A stretch of 64,000 bases of DNA from positions 22,512,057 through 22,576,056 of the forward strand of contig OY978527.1 in assembly GCA_963854835.1 (NCBI GenBank), given 5' to 3'. Position 1 is the stretch's first letter. The number at the start of each line of letters is the position of its first letter. Below the pieces are notes generated by a model. The model did not search any database. It saw only the letters and a program-made list of their open reading frames with translations, and was not told the DNA's origin. This stretch comes from Megamerina dolium (Eukaryota; Arthropoda; Insecta; Diptera; Megamerinidae). The position numbers and the translations under genes are program-made. Below, in pieces: positions 49,583-59,270 of this stretch.

Positions 49583-51234
49583 CAGTGGCTCCCAGCTTAT
49601 TTCGTACAGTGACAGTTTAAAAATTGCTGCAGTCGTAATTCCTAATATAGCAAAAATTTGAACAAAATATAAATGCCATTTTTGAAAGGAAGGTTTGTTT
49701 TTTATTTTCCAAAATTTACTTTTTCAAAATTTTAGTGTTTGACACTATAAAAAAATAAAATAAGAAAAAAATAGGAAAATTCATGTCACAGCTTATTTCG
49801 TACAGTCTCTTTAAGTTCAAACTAAAAACAAAGTAAGTTGATTTTAATATTTAGTATGACATCCCTTAGCGTTAATGATAGCCTGGAGTCTATTTGGCAT
49901 TGAATCCACCAATTTTTGAGTGATGTCTGGTGTGATTTTTTTCCATTCCTCCATCAGTACCTTCTTTAGGTCTTGCTTATTAGAAATCTTGTGTGTTCTT
50001 ATTTTATTGTCCAAAATAGACCAAAGATTTTCAATCACATTCATGTCAGGTGACTGTGGTGGTGGAGACATCAAGTGTGGGCAGTTCCAAATAAGCCAAG
50101 ATTGCACAATCCCAGATTTATGTTTTGGGTCATTATCTTGGTAGTACCGAAATTCTTCCCGCAAATCCAGTTTGTCTGCACTTTGAAGCAAATTGTTTTT
50201 CAGAATCTCGAGGTACTTCATTTTGTCCATTGTTCCCTCAATAAAAACCAATTCACCTACTCCGGCTGCTGACATACAGGCCCAAACCATCACGCTACCG
50301 CCACCATGCTTCACTGTGGGCTTAAGGTTCTCCTTGTTTAGCTCGGTATTCGCTTTACGCCAAACATATGACATTCCGTCCGAGCCAAAAATATTAAACT
50401 TAGACTCATCCGCGAAAATAACGGTATTCCAGAACGCAGGAGTATTAATAATATGCTCTTTGGCGAAGTCAAGTCGGCGTTGTATATTCATTTTCGAAAT
50501 GAATGGTTTCTTTCGGGCTACTCGACCGTTCAAGTCATGATTGCGCAGCACACGTCGGACAGTTTCAGCACTGGATGATTTTCCTATTTCACGCTGAAGC
50601 TCTGCAGCCAACTTCGGAGCGGATAACTTTGGATTTTTCTTAATTTTTCGTACAATATAACGCTCGTCTGAAGCGTTGAAAATCTTATTAGGTGCTTCTC
50701 TGCCCTTGTTCTCCAACCGATTTTCGCGAACGAAGCGTTGAATGATGTATTGGACAGTTGAGGCACTTAAATTTGTCATTTCAGCAATTTTTCGCACACT
50801 CTGACCTTTCCTAAAATGGTTAATTACCAGTTTACGCTGTTCCATCGTTGTACGACGACCCATAACGCTAAATGTTTAATTTACAGCACTTTAACTATTT
50901 AAAATAATAATAATAAAAATTGTTATAATAGTTAAAAAGGTCCAAAAACTCATACAATTCAAAAAAACTTTGTAACTGCGCGGCAGAATGAAACTTACTT
51001 ACATTGAAGTTTGTGTACGAAATAAGATATGAGCTGAAAATCAGCTGATCAATAGTTTTTCTCTCTTGCATGACAAAAAGAACAATTTTTGGGGTTCCCC
51101 GTTTTCTTATTAGGTTTACTAAACACATACACAGACATCTACATTCAAAACTTATCGATAAGTTTTTTAGTTTCGATGTTACAGCCATTTACATAAAAAT
51201 ATATACACTGTACGAAATAAGCTGTGAGCCACTG
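49583..51234 (-). mobile_element. Tc1-like element (family Tc1-A), copy 3, structurally intact
   Basis: The 1652-bp element is flanked by TA (49581-49582, 51235-51236). Both outer TIRs and both inner direct repeats of the IR/DR structure are present. It encloses an uninterrupted transposase gene and lies between two oppositely oriented copies of segment S. Confidence 0.97.
49844..50863 (-). CDS. Tc1 transposase (DD34E), intact reading frame
   Basis: The 339-codon frame starts at the ATG of MGRRTTMEQRKL and ends GCHTKY, the usual Tc1 length. Residues 1-110 form the paired helix-turn-helix DNA-binding region (SVRKIAEMTNLSASTVQYI, then SAPKLAAELQREIG). The catalytic residues are D152 (FADESKF), D243 (YQDNDPKH) and E278 (MNVIENLW), with 34 residues between the last two. 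A GGGS-VMVW block (187-194) is the glycine-rich box of the family. No stop or frameshift is present, unlike the copy at 15132-16154. The gene has no visible intron. Its product would bind the IR/DR sites at either end of the element and mobilise this copy and its damaged relatives, if expressed. Confidence 0.95.
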   Translation of the reverse strand: MGRRTTMEQRKLVINHFRKGQSVRKIAEMTNLSASTVQYIIQRFVRENRLENKGREAPNKIFNASDERYIVRKIKKNPKLSAPKLAAELQREIGKSSSAETVRRVLRNHDLNGRVARKKPFISKMNIQRRLDFAKEHIINTPAFWNTVIFADESKFNIFGSDGMSYVWRKANTELNKENLKPTVKHGGGSVMVWACMSAAGVGELVFIEGTMDKMKYLEILKNNLLQSADKLDLREEFRYYQDNDPKHKSGIVQSWLIWNCPHLMSPPPQSPDMNVIENLWSILDNKIRTHKISNKQDLKKVLMEEWKKITPDITQKLVDSMPNRLQAIINAKGCHTKY

Positions 51235-51236
51235 TA

Positions 51237-51547
51237 TAGGTAGAAAACAGTAACAATCGACCATAAGCTATATATTTCGCCGCTTGTAAGCATACATAAG
51301 CACAGGCACACACATATGCTTCTTCTTGATTTTGTGTGTATCTGGCAAGAATGACAAAATCGTTAAAAATTGCTAAACTGAATTCGATCCGATGCTGCGT
51401 TGTCGATTGCATGTATTCTTGAATGGAAAACTATCATATTATGCTAGGCATGCGTACATATGTATATGTCTTTCGCTCGTAGTAAAACCGAAGACAGCGA
51501 AGAGAGCGAAAAAGTGAGTGCAAAAACGGTAGTTGAATTTGTCAAAG
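51237..51547. other. Gene-free gap between Tc1 copy 3 and segment S copy 3
   Basis: Nothing is recognised. It continues, across the Tc1 insertion, the sequence at 49490-49580. Confidence 0.5.
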
Positions 51548-51945
51548 TCATTCAATGGACTGAATTATGAGTGAAAAATGGCAGCCAATCTTTCAACAGG
51601 AAGATTTAAATTTAATTTGAATAAATTTTGGATATAAATAATTTTTTTCAGAACAGACATTCAATTATTACATATGATAAATTTCGCATATCTCTCTGTA
51701 AAAATAATTTATAATTATTACATATATTTCAATGTTCATCGTCGGATTCGTCGGTTGGTTTACGTATGAAAATGCTCATTGTCAACTGTTTCCAGTGTAT
51801 CTAAAACAATTTTTGGTTTTGAGTGAAAAGGTGGCCATTGTTTTATCGCCAGATTTGCTGTTAAAACGCTGTCTATTAACAGTGGGATATCTCTATACTT
51901 CTATAGTCTCTGGTCTCTGTCTATATACTTTTAAAGTCTCTGGTT
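51548..51945 (+). repeat. Segment S, copy 3 (plus orientation)
   Basis: This is the inverse of 49020-49488, with an ~80-bp gap relative to that copy. It ends in repeated tctctgg and tatact motifs less than 300 bp upstream of the Vha36-1 start codon. Confidence 0.93.
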
Positions 51946-52105
51946 GTAATCAGCGAAAAATACCGAAAATTTCTGCAAAAATATATTCATGCAAAATTAT
52001 TGCCGATAACACAGTGCAAAAAATTATCTACTTCAATATTTTGCCGCTATAGCGCTGTGTGGAATAGACTTTTTGACATTTTCATATATTGGTCATAAGA
52101 CATTT

Positions 52106-52115
52106 GTCAGCTGAC
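52106..52115. promoter_or_regulatory. E-box palindrome gtcagctgac upstream of Vha36-1
   Basis: This is a 10-bp perfect palindrome centred on the E-box cagctg, about 118 bp before the start codon. It differs from the CLEAR/Mitf site GTCACGTGAC only in its central two bases. Mitf is known to activate V-ATPase genes in Drosophila. Function here is inference. Confidence 0.35.
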
Positions 52116-52232
52116 CTATAGCAGAATATTTTTCATAAAACTCCACTTGCTTCGTTTATCTATATGTTTTGTGGTGCAATATTCTAATAAGAAATCAATT
52201 TACATTTATATCTAAAGAATAATTACTACAAA

Positions 52233-53311
52233 ATGTCAGGTAAAGATAAGCTGCCAATTTTTCCATCTCGTGGGTAAGTTTGCAAATAATTTATAAAAAA
52301 AAACTCCAACAATTTATACTCGCTTACTTCAAGCGAAGAAAAAACTATAATTTATCTAATTTTACTTTCTAGTGCTCAAATGTTAATGAAATCACGCTTG
52401 GCTGGTGCACAAAAAGGACATGGTTTACTTAAGAAAAAAGCTGATGCATTACAGATGCGTTTTCGTATGATTTTGGGTAAAATAATTGAGGTAAATTATA
52501 AAAGATAAATGTATGTACCATTATGCAAATGTGTACACGTATATATAGAGCTAACTAATGCCATAACAAATAAATGGCGTTAATTGCTTCTGTACATAAT
52601 AGCGGTTTTCCCTGTCAAAGTTTATTTACTATCGAATTCATTTCATCTCTTCTCTAAAAATATTTCACAGACCAAAACACTTATGGGTGACGTGATGAAA
52701 GAGGCTGCTTTCTCTTTAGCAGAAGCTAAATTTACAACAGGCGATATTAACCAGGTTGTATTGCAAAATGTAACAAAGGCGCAAATAAAAATTCGCACAA
52801 AGAAAGATAATGTGGCCGGTGTGACATTGCCTGTATTCGAATCATATCAGGACGGTGCTGATACCTATGAATTGGCTGGACTTGCACGTGGTGGTCAACA
52901 ATTGGCCAAATTAAAAAAGAACTATCAAAGTGCCGTCAAACTGTTGGTCGAGTTGGCTTCATTGCAAACCTCGTTCGTTACCTTGGACGAAGTTATCAAA
53001 ATCACAAATCGACGTGTTAATGCCATCGAGCATGGTAAGTGATTGAGAGCCAGCATTTCCGATCAAATTAATATGTTGTTTATTAATTTGCAGTGATAAT
53101 TCCACGTATTGATCGTACACTGGCTTACATTATTTCCGAATTGGATGAATTGGAACGTGAGGAATTCTATCGTTTGAAAAAGATTCAGGATAAGAAACGT
53201 ATTGCGCGTGCCAAAGCTGAAGCAAAGAAGGCAGATTTGCTGCAACAAGGCATTGATGTACGCGCTCAAGCTAATATACTTGATGAAGGCGACGATGATG
53301 TACTTTTTTAA
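52233..53311 (+). CDS. Vha36-1: V-type proton ATPase subunit D (four coding exons)
   Basis: Subunit D forms part of the central rotor stalk of the V1 sector. It couples ATP hydrolysis in the A3B3 head to proton pumping through the membrane ring on endosomes, lysosomes and the plasma membrane. Exons are 52233-52273, 52373-52490, 52671-53034 and 53094-53311 with consensus gtaagt/gtaaat donors and ag acceptors. Phases join exactly to give 246 aa, the length of fly Vha36-1. The protein begins [20 protein letters not shown] and contains [31 protein letters not shown] and [20 protein letters not shown]. The C-terminal helix is [17 protein letters not shown], all typical of subunit D. The two long helical ends form the rotor coiled coil. 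No damage was seen. A paralogue call (36-1 rather than the testis forms) rests on the close match in length and is likely but not proven. Confidence 0.96.
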
Positions 53312-53404
53312 ATCACAAAACTGCGGCTACCGCTGCCTTTGCATTTGCTTGCGATATAAAATTCATTAATTAGAAAGTTTAACTTCACGTTGTATGTAGA
53401 GTTT

Positions 53405-53410
53405 AATAAA
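53405..53410 (+). terminator. Probable polyadenylation signal of Vha36-1
   Basis: aataaa lies about 94 bp after the Vha36-1 stop codon, followed by a T-rich region. This is a plausible cleavage signal. Confidence 0.6.
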
Positions 53411-53414
53411 TATG

Positions 53415-54090
53415 TTATTCTTTTGATTTCTTCTTTTTGGAATTCTTGTAAATTTTATCAAAATCCCTTGCATATTTCTACGTGAATGTGTATAATTTCT
53501 TTTTTTTTTTGTTATAAATATTTGTTTGTACTAAAGAAGAAGAAAAATATGTAAATTCAAATTATTCCATTCCATATATTTTGAATAATAAAGGATTTAC
53601 TACTCGTGTTATGCATTACTGTTACCATCGTAGGAGTAATATTGTATGTTACAAAAAATATTCTTCATCTATTAGTTGCAAACAAAATTTAAACCGTACA
53701 TTATTATTATTAGTATGTAAAGGTATTAAAATCAATAGTGAACTAATAAAACGAAAACGAGGCAGAATTCAACATAATCGTACTTCATTTTCACAGTATT
53801 ATCAGCCCGATTATGAATATAAACTCCTAGAGAGTTTTTTTCTTTTCCCTTTCCTCCTAATATGAATAAATACTTTCGGGATTATAGCTGCGTTCGAAAT
53901 CAATAACAACACGCCGAGCGTTCGGGCAGCCGTTTTACGCATAAGTATTGTGCAACACAAGTATCATAGAATTCAACACTGCAGTTTAGAAAACGTAGAA
54001 CTGAGCTAATAAAGAATTGACTAAGCATTCCACAACAATGCTTGGAGTAAGCTTACAAACAATAGAAATTCAAGAGATGTTAACACAATT
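53415..54090. other. Gene-free stretch
   Basis: A 94-codon plus-strand frame at 53581-53865 has no recognisable domain or codon bias. No repeat is identified. Confidence 0.5.
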
Positions 54091-54095
54091 GTAAC

Positions 54096-54736
54096 TGTTT
54101 AATTCTTAAACATATATTAGTCTGTAAGAAATTATGAAATATGTATATGTATGTGTATATAAAAGTTAATCATATTGCACAATCATTATATTGTATTGCA
54201 TATTTGTAACCTTGACAGCATATGACCGCGAGTAAACTCTATATACAGTTTATAAAATCATAAATGCAGTGTCATCATTATATGACCGCTAATGAACCAA
54301 AAAACAACAGCGTTTGCTTATAATGGTCAATATGCTTTGCCTAAATATGCTGTCAAGGCATTAATTGTATATTGTTATATTTTAAATCAATTATATGTAC
54401 ATGCAATATTTAAGGCAAATTATGTAAAAATGCATATTAACACATATTTGCATTAATTGTAATTTCTTATGTTAAATCAATATATGTATAGGCAATATTT
54501 TGTAATAAATAGAGAAATCGACTACAGGTCGATGTTCAATTGATCACGAATAATTAGTTCGTCTAGTTGTTTTTAATCACACACGCAATCCAGGTTCAAG
54601 TGCCTGTGTTTGCATTCTCTTTTTTTTGTTGCCATAAGTAATCCAGGTTCAAGTGCCTGTGTTTACTTTTTGGCATAGTTACGAAGTCTAGAGCATTCCA
54701 GGCGAATCGCTTGTGTTTGCATCGCTAGACGTAACA
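54096..54736 (+). repeat. BEL/Pao 5' LTR
   Basis: It starts tgtttaattc and ends gacgtaaca, with TG and CA ends. It differs from the 3' LTR at two bases seen by eye (near 54168 and 54359). It contains a duplicated block (aatccaggttcaagtgcctg, at about 54587 and 54640). A TATA-like string (gtatataaaa) lies at 54156. Confidence 0.95.
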
Positions 54737-54751
54737 TTTTGGTGACCCCGA

Positions 54752-55396
54752 CGTGACAACAAGGCTACCTAAAGCTAAGTATCAAGTCTGGAATCGGATC
54801 TAGCACAAGGCTAGTACCAACAGGCACCAACAAGGCTATCTAAAGCTAAGTATCAAGTCTGGAATCGGATCTAGCACAAGGCTAGTACCAACAGGCACCA
54901 ACAAGGCTACCTAAAGCTAAGTATCAAGTCTGGAATCGGATCTAGCACAAGGCTAGTACCAACAGGCATCAACAAAGCTACCTAAAGCTAAGTATCAAGT
55001 CTGGAATCGGATCTAGCACAAGGCTAGTACCAACAGGCATCAACAAGGCTACCTAAAGCTAAGTATCAAGTCTGGAATCGGATCTAGCACAAGGCTAGTA
55101 CCAACAGGCACCAACAAGGCTATCTAAAGCTAAGTATCAAGTCTGGAATCGGAACTAGCACAAGGCTAGCACCAACAGGCATCAACAAGGCTACCTAAAG
55201 CTAAGTATCAAGTCTGGAATCGGATCTAGCACAAGGCTAGTACCAACAGGCACCAATAAGGCTACCTAAAGCTAAGTATCAAGTCTGGAATCGGATCTAG
55301 CACAAGGCTAGTACCAACAGGCACCAACAAAGCTACCTAAAGCTAAGTATCAAGTCTGGAATCGGATCTAGCACAAGGCTAGCACCAACAGTCATT
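54752..55396 (+). repeat. Nine-copy 71-bp tandem array in the BEL leader
   Basis: The unit (anchor aaagctaagtatcaagtctg) occurs at 54771, 54842, 54913, 54984, 55055, 55126, 55197, 55268 and 55339. The spacing is exactly 71 bp throughout. Units differ at only a few positions (ctacct/ctatct, caccaac/catcaac, ggatc/ggaac). The array lies between the primer-binding site and the pol start and has no continuous coding frame that I recognise. Confidence 0.97.
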
Positions 55397-55589
55397 CAAC
55401 ACATTCATCGACCGGTAACCAGCAGACGACATCAAGGTCATCAGCCGGTAATCAACAGAAGCCCCAAGGCACATTTTTACTACAATCCAATAGGTGACAC
55501 ACATCTACTGGATATCCAGAAATAAGGGTAACAGCAATCCTTAACCTCCAACTACCAATACTAACACAAGTGAGCGATACATATCAAAA

Positions 55590-57668
55590 ATGGCAACTTC
55601 CAAAAAGGACTCGGATATGACTGTTTTTGCAAATATCAGTTATACTGATGTCGCACTGGACGAGGTAGTAGAACGGCTATGGAGAATGGATGAAGTAGAA
55701 CCAAAGAAAAGGGGACTATCACCAGCAGAACTCCGTTGCGAGGCGCATTTCGCTCAGAATGCTTGCACCAATGACGAAGGTCGTTTTGTCGTCAAACTAC
55801 CATTCCTGGAAGACACATCAGCCTTGGGATCATCTCGAGAATTAGCCTACAACAGATTTTTAAGTCTGGAACGGCGGCTACTCAAAAATGACACAGTGCG
55901 GAAGCAATATGTCCAATTTATGGAAGAATACGAGCGCTTGGGACACATGGAAGAAGTAAATCTCGATTCCGTATTGGCTCCTAGTTATTTCATTCCTCAT
56001 CATTGTGTTCTTAAACCAGACAGCACTACGACCAAACTTCGAGTGGTATTTGACGCCTCGGCCAAAACCACGTCTGGTTATTCATTGAATGATTTGATGT
56101 ACATAGGTCCAACAATTCAAGGTGAATTATTCTCCATACTCCTTCGTTTTCGTTTGCCACGCTTTGTTTTTACAACTGACATTGAGAAAATGTACCGTCA
56201 AATTCTTATTCATCCAGAAGATCAGCGGTATCAAATTATCATGTGGAGAAATCGTCCAACAGCACCTATAGGCTATTACCAACTCAACACGGTTACCTAT
56301 GGGACACGAGCAGCACCATATCTCGCAACAAAATGCCTACAACGTATCGCAGTAGAAAATGCTAATGATTTTCCATTAGGAGCTCAGATTCTGCAGCACA
56401 ACTTCTACGTTGATGATGGACTAGGAGGTTCTGACAGTTTGGTAACAGCCATCACAGCACAACAGCAACTCATACACATTCTAAAAAAGCATGGTTTTAA
56501 TTTACGCAAATGGTGTGCCAATCATCCACAACTACTACAGAACATTCCTCGAGACGACCAAGAAGTAAACTTAGACTTCACCAATACCAACAACGATTCA
56601 ATTAAAACATTAGGATTGTTATGGCTGCCGAAGTCTGACAACTTTTGTTTTAAAGTGAAATTAGATCCAATAAAGGTAGTCACAAAACGATCTATCACTT
56701 CAGACTTAGCCAGACTCTTCGACCCTTTAGGAATTGTTGCACCAGTAATAGTTACAGCCAAGATCTTTGTCCAAGAACTTTGGCAATTAAAAATCAGTTG
56801 GGATGACGCCTTACCAACTGAACTACACACAAGATGGGTACAATTCCGCAGCAGCCTAAATGAATTGGATGATCTGAAATTTTCTCGGCACATTTTCAAG
56901 GGAGATATCCCGAAGTCAATTCAACTTCACACGTTCTCTGATGCTTCAGAAAAGGCATATGGTGCTTCGGTCTACATCAGATCAGTACTAAATGACGGGC
57001 TAGTAATTGTAAGACTGTTGTGTGCAAAGTCACGAGTAGCACCGTTAAAGCGACAAACTCTTCCTCGTCTTGAACTCTGTGCCGCAGTATTAGGTGCCCA
57101 ACTAGCCGCAAGGGTCAAAACAGACCTAAAATTAGATGCAGCTACGTACTTCTGGACTGACTCACAGATCGTATTGGCGTGGATAAATTCACCTTCATCA
57201 TCGTTTCAAACGTTTGTAGCAAATCGTGTATCTGTCATCCAGGAGAAATCCATCGCAGGACAGTGGCGTCATGTAAGCTCACAACATAACCCTGCTGATG
57301 TGTTATCACGAGGATTATCACCAAAAAGGCTAGCAGCCTGTAACTTATGGTTTTACGGTCCACTATTTCTGCATAGTCAAGAAGACTCTTGGCCACAGCC
57401 ATATTCGAAGTCATTGTCAATACGCAAAGACAACTTCATCATGGAACATAAGGCGACATCAACTCCCGTAACAACCACTGAACATGACAAAGGAAGCGTA
57501 ATTTACAACATTCGACATAATGGCTCATTTAAAACGTTGCAACGAATCACAAGTTACATATTTAGATTCACCAACAATGCCAGAAGAGTTACGACCCAGT
57601 CAGAGAGTACCTTAACGGTAGACGAATTAGAAAACTCTCTTATCGTAATTATTCGAACAATGCAGTAG
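55590..57668 (+). CDS. BEL/Pao pol: reverse transcriptase and RNase H
   Basis: The 692-codon frame begins MATSKKDSD. Those residues look like the start of another protein (probably gag) fused directly to a pol segment, because gag and protease are missing. RT follows from about residue 100 (YFIPHHCVLKPDSTTTKLRV, FTTDIEKMYRQI and the catalytic YVDD at 273-276). The connection lies at about 370 (ARLFDPLGIVAPV). RNase H begins at 447 (TFSDASEKAYGA, with Asp 451), followed by TLPRLELCAAVLG, FWTDSQIVLAWI and SSQHNPADVLSRG. It ends at an in-frame TAG at 57666-57668, after which the same frame continues as integrase, so a single nonsense change truncates the polyprotein. The enzyme would copy the element RNA in a cytoplasmic particle. 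Confidence 0.93.
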   Translation: MATSKKDSDMTVFANISYTDVALDEVVERLWRMDEVEPKKRGLSPAELRCEAHFAQNACTNDEGRFVVKLPFLEDTSALGSSRELAYNRFLSLERRLLKNDTVRKQYVQFMEEYERLGHMEEVNLDSVLAPSYFIPHHCVLKPDSTTTKLRVVFDASAKTTSGYSLNDLMYIGPTIQGELFSILLRFRLPRFVFTTDIEKMYRQILIHPEDQRYQIIMWRNRPTAPIGYYQLNTVTYGTRAAPYLATKCLQRIAVENANDFPLGAQILQHNFYVDDGLGGSDSLVTAITAQQQLIHILKKHGFNLRKWCANHPQLLQNIPRDDQEVNLDFTNTNNDSIKTLGLLWLPKSDNFCFKVKLDPIKVVTKRSITSDLARLFDPLGIVAPVIVTAKIFVQELWQLKISWDDALPTELHTRWVQFRSSLNELDDLKFSRHIFKGDIPKSIQLHTFSDASEKAYGASVYIRSVLNDGLVIVRLLCAKSRVAPLKRQTLPRLELCAAVLGAQLAARVKTDLKLDAATYFWTDSQIVLAWINSPSSSFQTFVANRVSVIQEKSIAGQWRHVSSQHNPADVLSRGLSPKRLAACNLWFYGPLFLHSQEDSWPQPYSKSLSIRKDNFIMEHKATSTPVTTTEHDKGSVIYNIRHNGSFKTLQRITSYIFRFTNNARRVTTQSESTLTVDELENSLIVIIRTMQ

Positions 57669-58370
57669 TCAGACTTTGAGGAAGATCTCAAACACCTCAA
57701 GAAACACAATTCCGTTAGTAAAAACAGCTCTATCGGCAACCTTTCCCCATTTTTGGACACGAATGACATTATTAGAGTTGGAGGACGATTACAATCTTCC
57801 GAGCTTACATACGATGCCAAACACCCAATGCTAACTCCTTACAATGACCCCATCACCAAGTTATTGATGCAGATGATCCATAAACAAAACTATCATTCCG
57901 GAGCCCAAGCTTTATTAGCTTACACAAGACAGATATTTTGGCCAATAAAAGGAAAATCCATGGCACGCTCAATTGTTCAAAATTGTGTGAGATGTACCAA
58001 GGCCAGACCAAAACTATTGGGTCAAATTATGGGCAACCTCCCGTCAACAAGAGTTACGCCAGCAAGACCATTCGTCAATTCTGGCGTTGACTTCTGTAGA
58101 CCAATCGAAACAGATGATGAGAACATCGAGAGTGAAAGGCAGCCCCAGACTTCTCTCATCGTCAGCATTCCTTTAAACAAAGTCCAAAATGTCGAAACAT
58201 TACACAAGAAACATGATTTCGACATACCAAAGGATAAGTTCAGTCACGGGTCAGCACGATTGCCTAGTGACACATCTGAGCAAACAGAAGCTACAGTGTA
58301 CAATAAGGAAGATGATGTTCCAACAAAGAAAAGACGTACATCCATGCATCAAGGAATTAAGACACATTAG
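57669..58370 (+). pseudogene. BEL/Pao integrase remnant fused to a downstream frame
   Basis: The frame continues from pol after the TAG. It reads NLSPFLDTNDIIRVGGRL, then the HHCC zinc region (HKQNYHSGAQALL then CVRCTKARPK) and the first core strand (FVNSGVDFC with the first Asp). The rest of the catalytic core is absent. Sequence jumps at about 58095 to a charged stretch that ends at 58370. This junction is a large deletion, so integrase function is lost. Confidence 0.88.
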
Positions 58371-58379
58371 CGAAAACCA

Positions 58380-58584
58380 AACTAGTTCAGCTGAAGGAGA
58401 TTACATCTCAAACTACCATCATCAGGCAGTCAGCTACGCCGCACTCTTGCTATCAACCATATTATTGATTGTCGGTCTAATTTGGAAAATACGCAGCGTC
58501 AAACCATCAAGTGCACCAGCCAGTTCAGGAACGACTGCTCCTCAACCACGCCCTCGGCAACAAACGGTTGAGAACGTATGTTAA
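58380..58584 (+). pseudogene. C-terminal remnant of a membrane-anchored (env-like) protein
   Basis: A short frame open across the region (58189-58584) ends with a hydrophobic segment of about 20 residues (AALLLSTILLIVGLIW) followed by a basic, proline-rich tail. This arrangement resembles the membrane anchor of an env-like protein as carried by roo-type BEL elements. The outer part of any such protein is deleted. The identification rests on position and hydrophobicity only. Confidence 0.5.
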
Positions 58585-58624
58585 ATTGAGTCTAGTTGAA
58601 CAATTGTTCAACGCGGGGGCAGAA

Positions 58625-59265
58625 TGTTTAATTCTTAAACATATATTAGTCTGTAAGAAATTATGAAATATGTATATGTATGTGTATATAAAAGTTCATC
58701 ATATTGCACAATCATTATATTGTATTGCATATTTGTAACCTTGACAGCATATGACCGCGAGTAAACTCTATATACAGTTTATAAAATCATAAATGCAGTG
58801 TCATCATTATATGACCGCTAATGAACCAAAAAACAACAGCGTTTGCTTATAATGGTCAATATGCTTTGCCTAAATATGCTGTCAAGGTATTAATTGTATA
58901 TTGTTATATTTTAAATCAATTATATGTACATGCAATATTTAAGGCAAATTATGTAAAAATGCATATTAACACATATTTGCATTAATTGTAATTTCTTATG
59001 TTAAATCAATATATGTATAGGCAATATTTTGTAATAAATAGAGAAATCGACTACAGGTCGATGTTCAATTGATCACGAATAATTAGTTCGTCTAGTTGTT
59101 TTTAATCACACACGCAATCCAGGTTCAAGTGCCTGTGTTTGCATTCTCTTTTTTTTGTTGCCATAAGTAATCCAGGTTCAAGTGCCTGTGTTTACTTTTT
59201 GGCATAGTTACGAAGTCTAGAGCATTCCAGGCGAATCGCTTGTGTTTGCATCGCTAGACGTAACA
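58625..59265 (+). repeat. BEL/Pao 3' LTR
   Basis: This is the partner of 54096-54736, the same length. It is preceded by the purine tract and followed by the gtaac duplication. Confidence 0.96.
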
Positions 59266-59270
59266 GTAAC

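Larger units (their letters stand above)
54096..59265 (+). mobile_element. BEL/Pao LTR retrotransposon, young and internally deleted
   Basis: The 5170-bp element has two 641-bp LTRs (54096-54736 and 58625-59265), 5-bp target duplications gtaac (54091-54095, 59266-59270) and a primer-binding-type site just after the 5' LTR (tggtgaccccgacgtga, about 54740). A purine tract lies before the 3' LTR (gcgggggcagaa, 58613-58624). It encodes RT and RNase H in one long frame, the integrase zinc domain and a membrane-anchored C-terminal remnant. Gag, protease and the integrase core are missing. It is therefore a defective copy that could only move with enzymes supplied by an intact relative. Confidence 0.96.

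Noticed and set aside
51732..52052. Conserved ORF shared with 49013-49249
   Set aside because: The two are parts of inverted segment S and share sequence at the DNA level by duplication; conservation of the frame is not independent evidence.
53581..53865. 94-codon gene after Vha36-1
   Set aside because: No family resemblance, splice context or codon bias; AT-rich chance frame.
54752..55396. CRISPR-like array of nine regularly spaced repeats
   Set aside because: This is an insect BEL element. The whole 71-bp unit repeats, with no unique spacers, so it is a plain tandem array.
55590..58584. Complete infectious-type retroelement with env
   Set aside because: Gag, protease, the integrase core and the outer part of any env protein are missing, and pol carries a TAG. 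It is a defective remnant.
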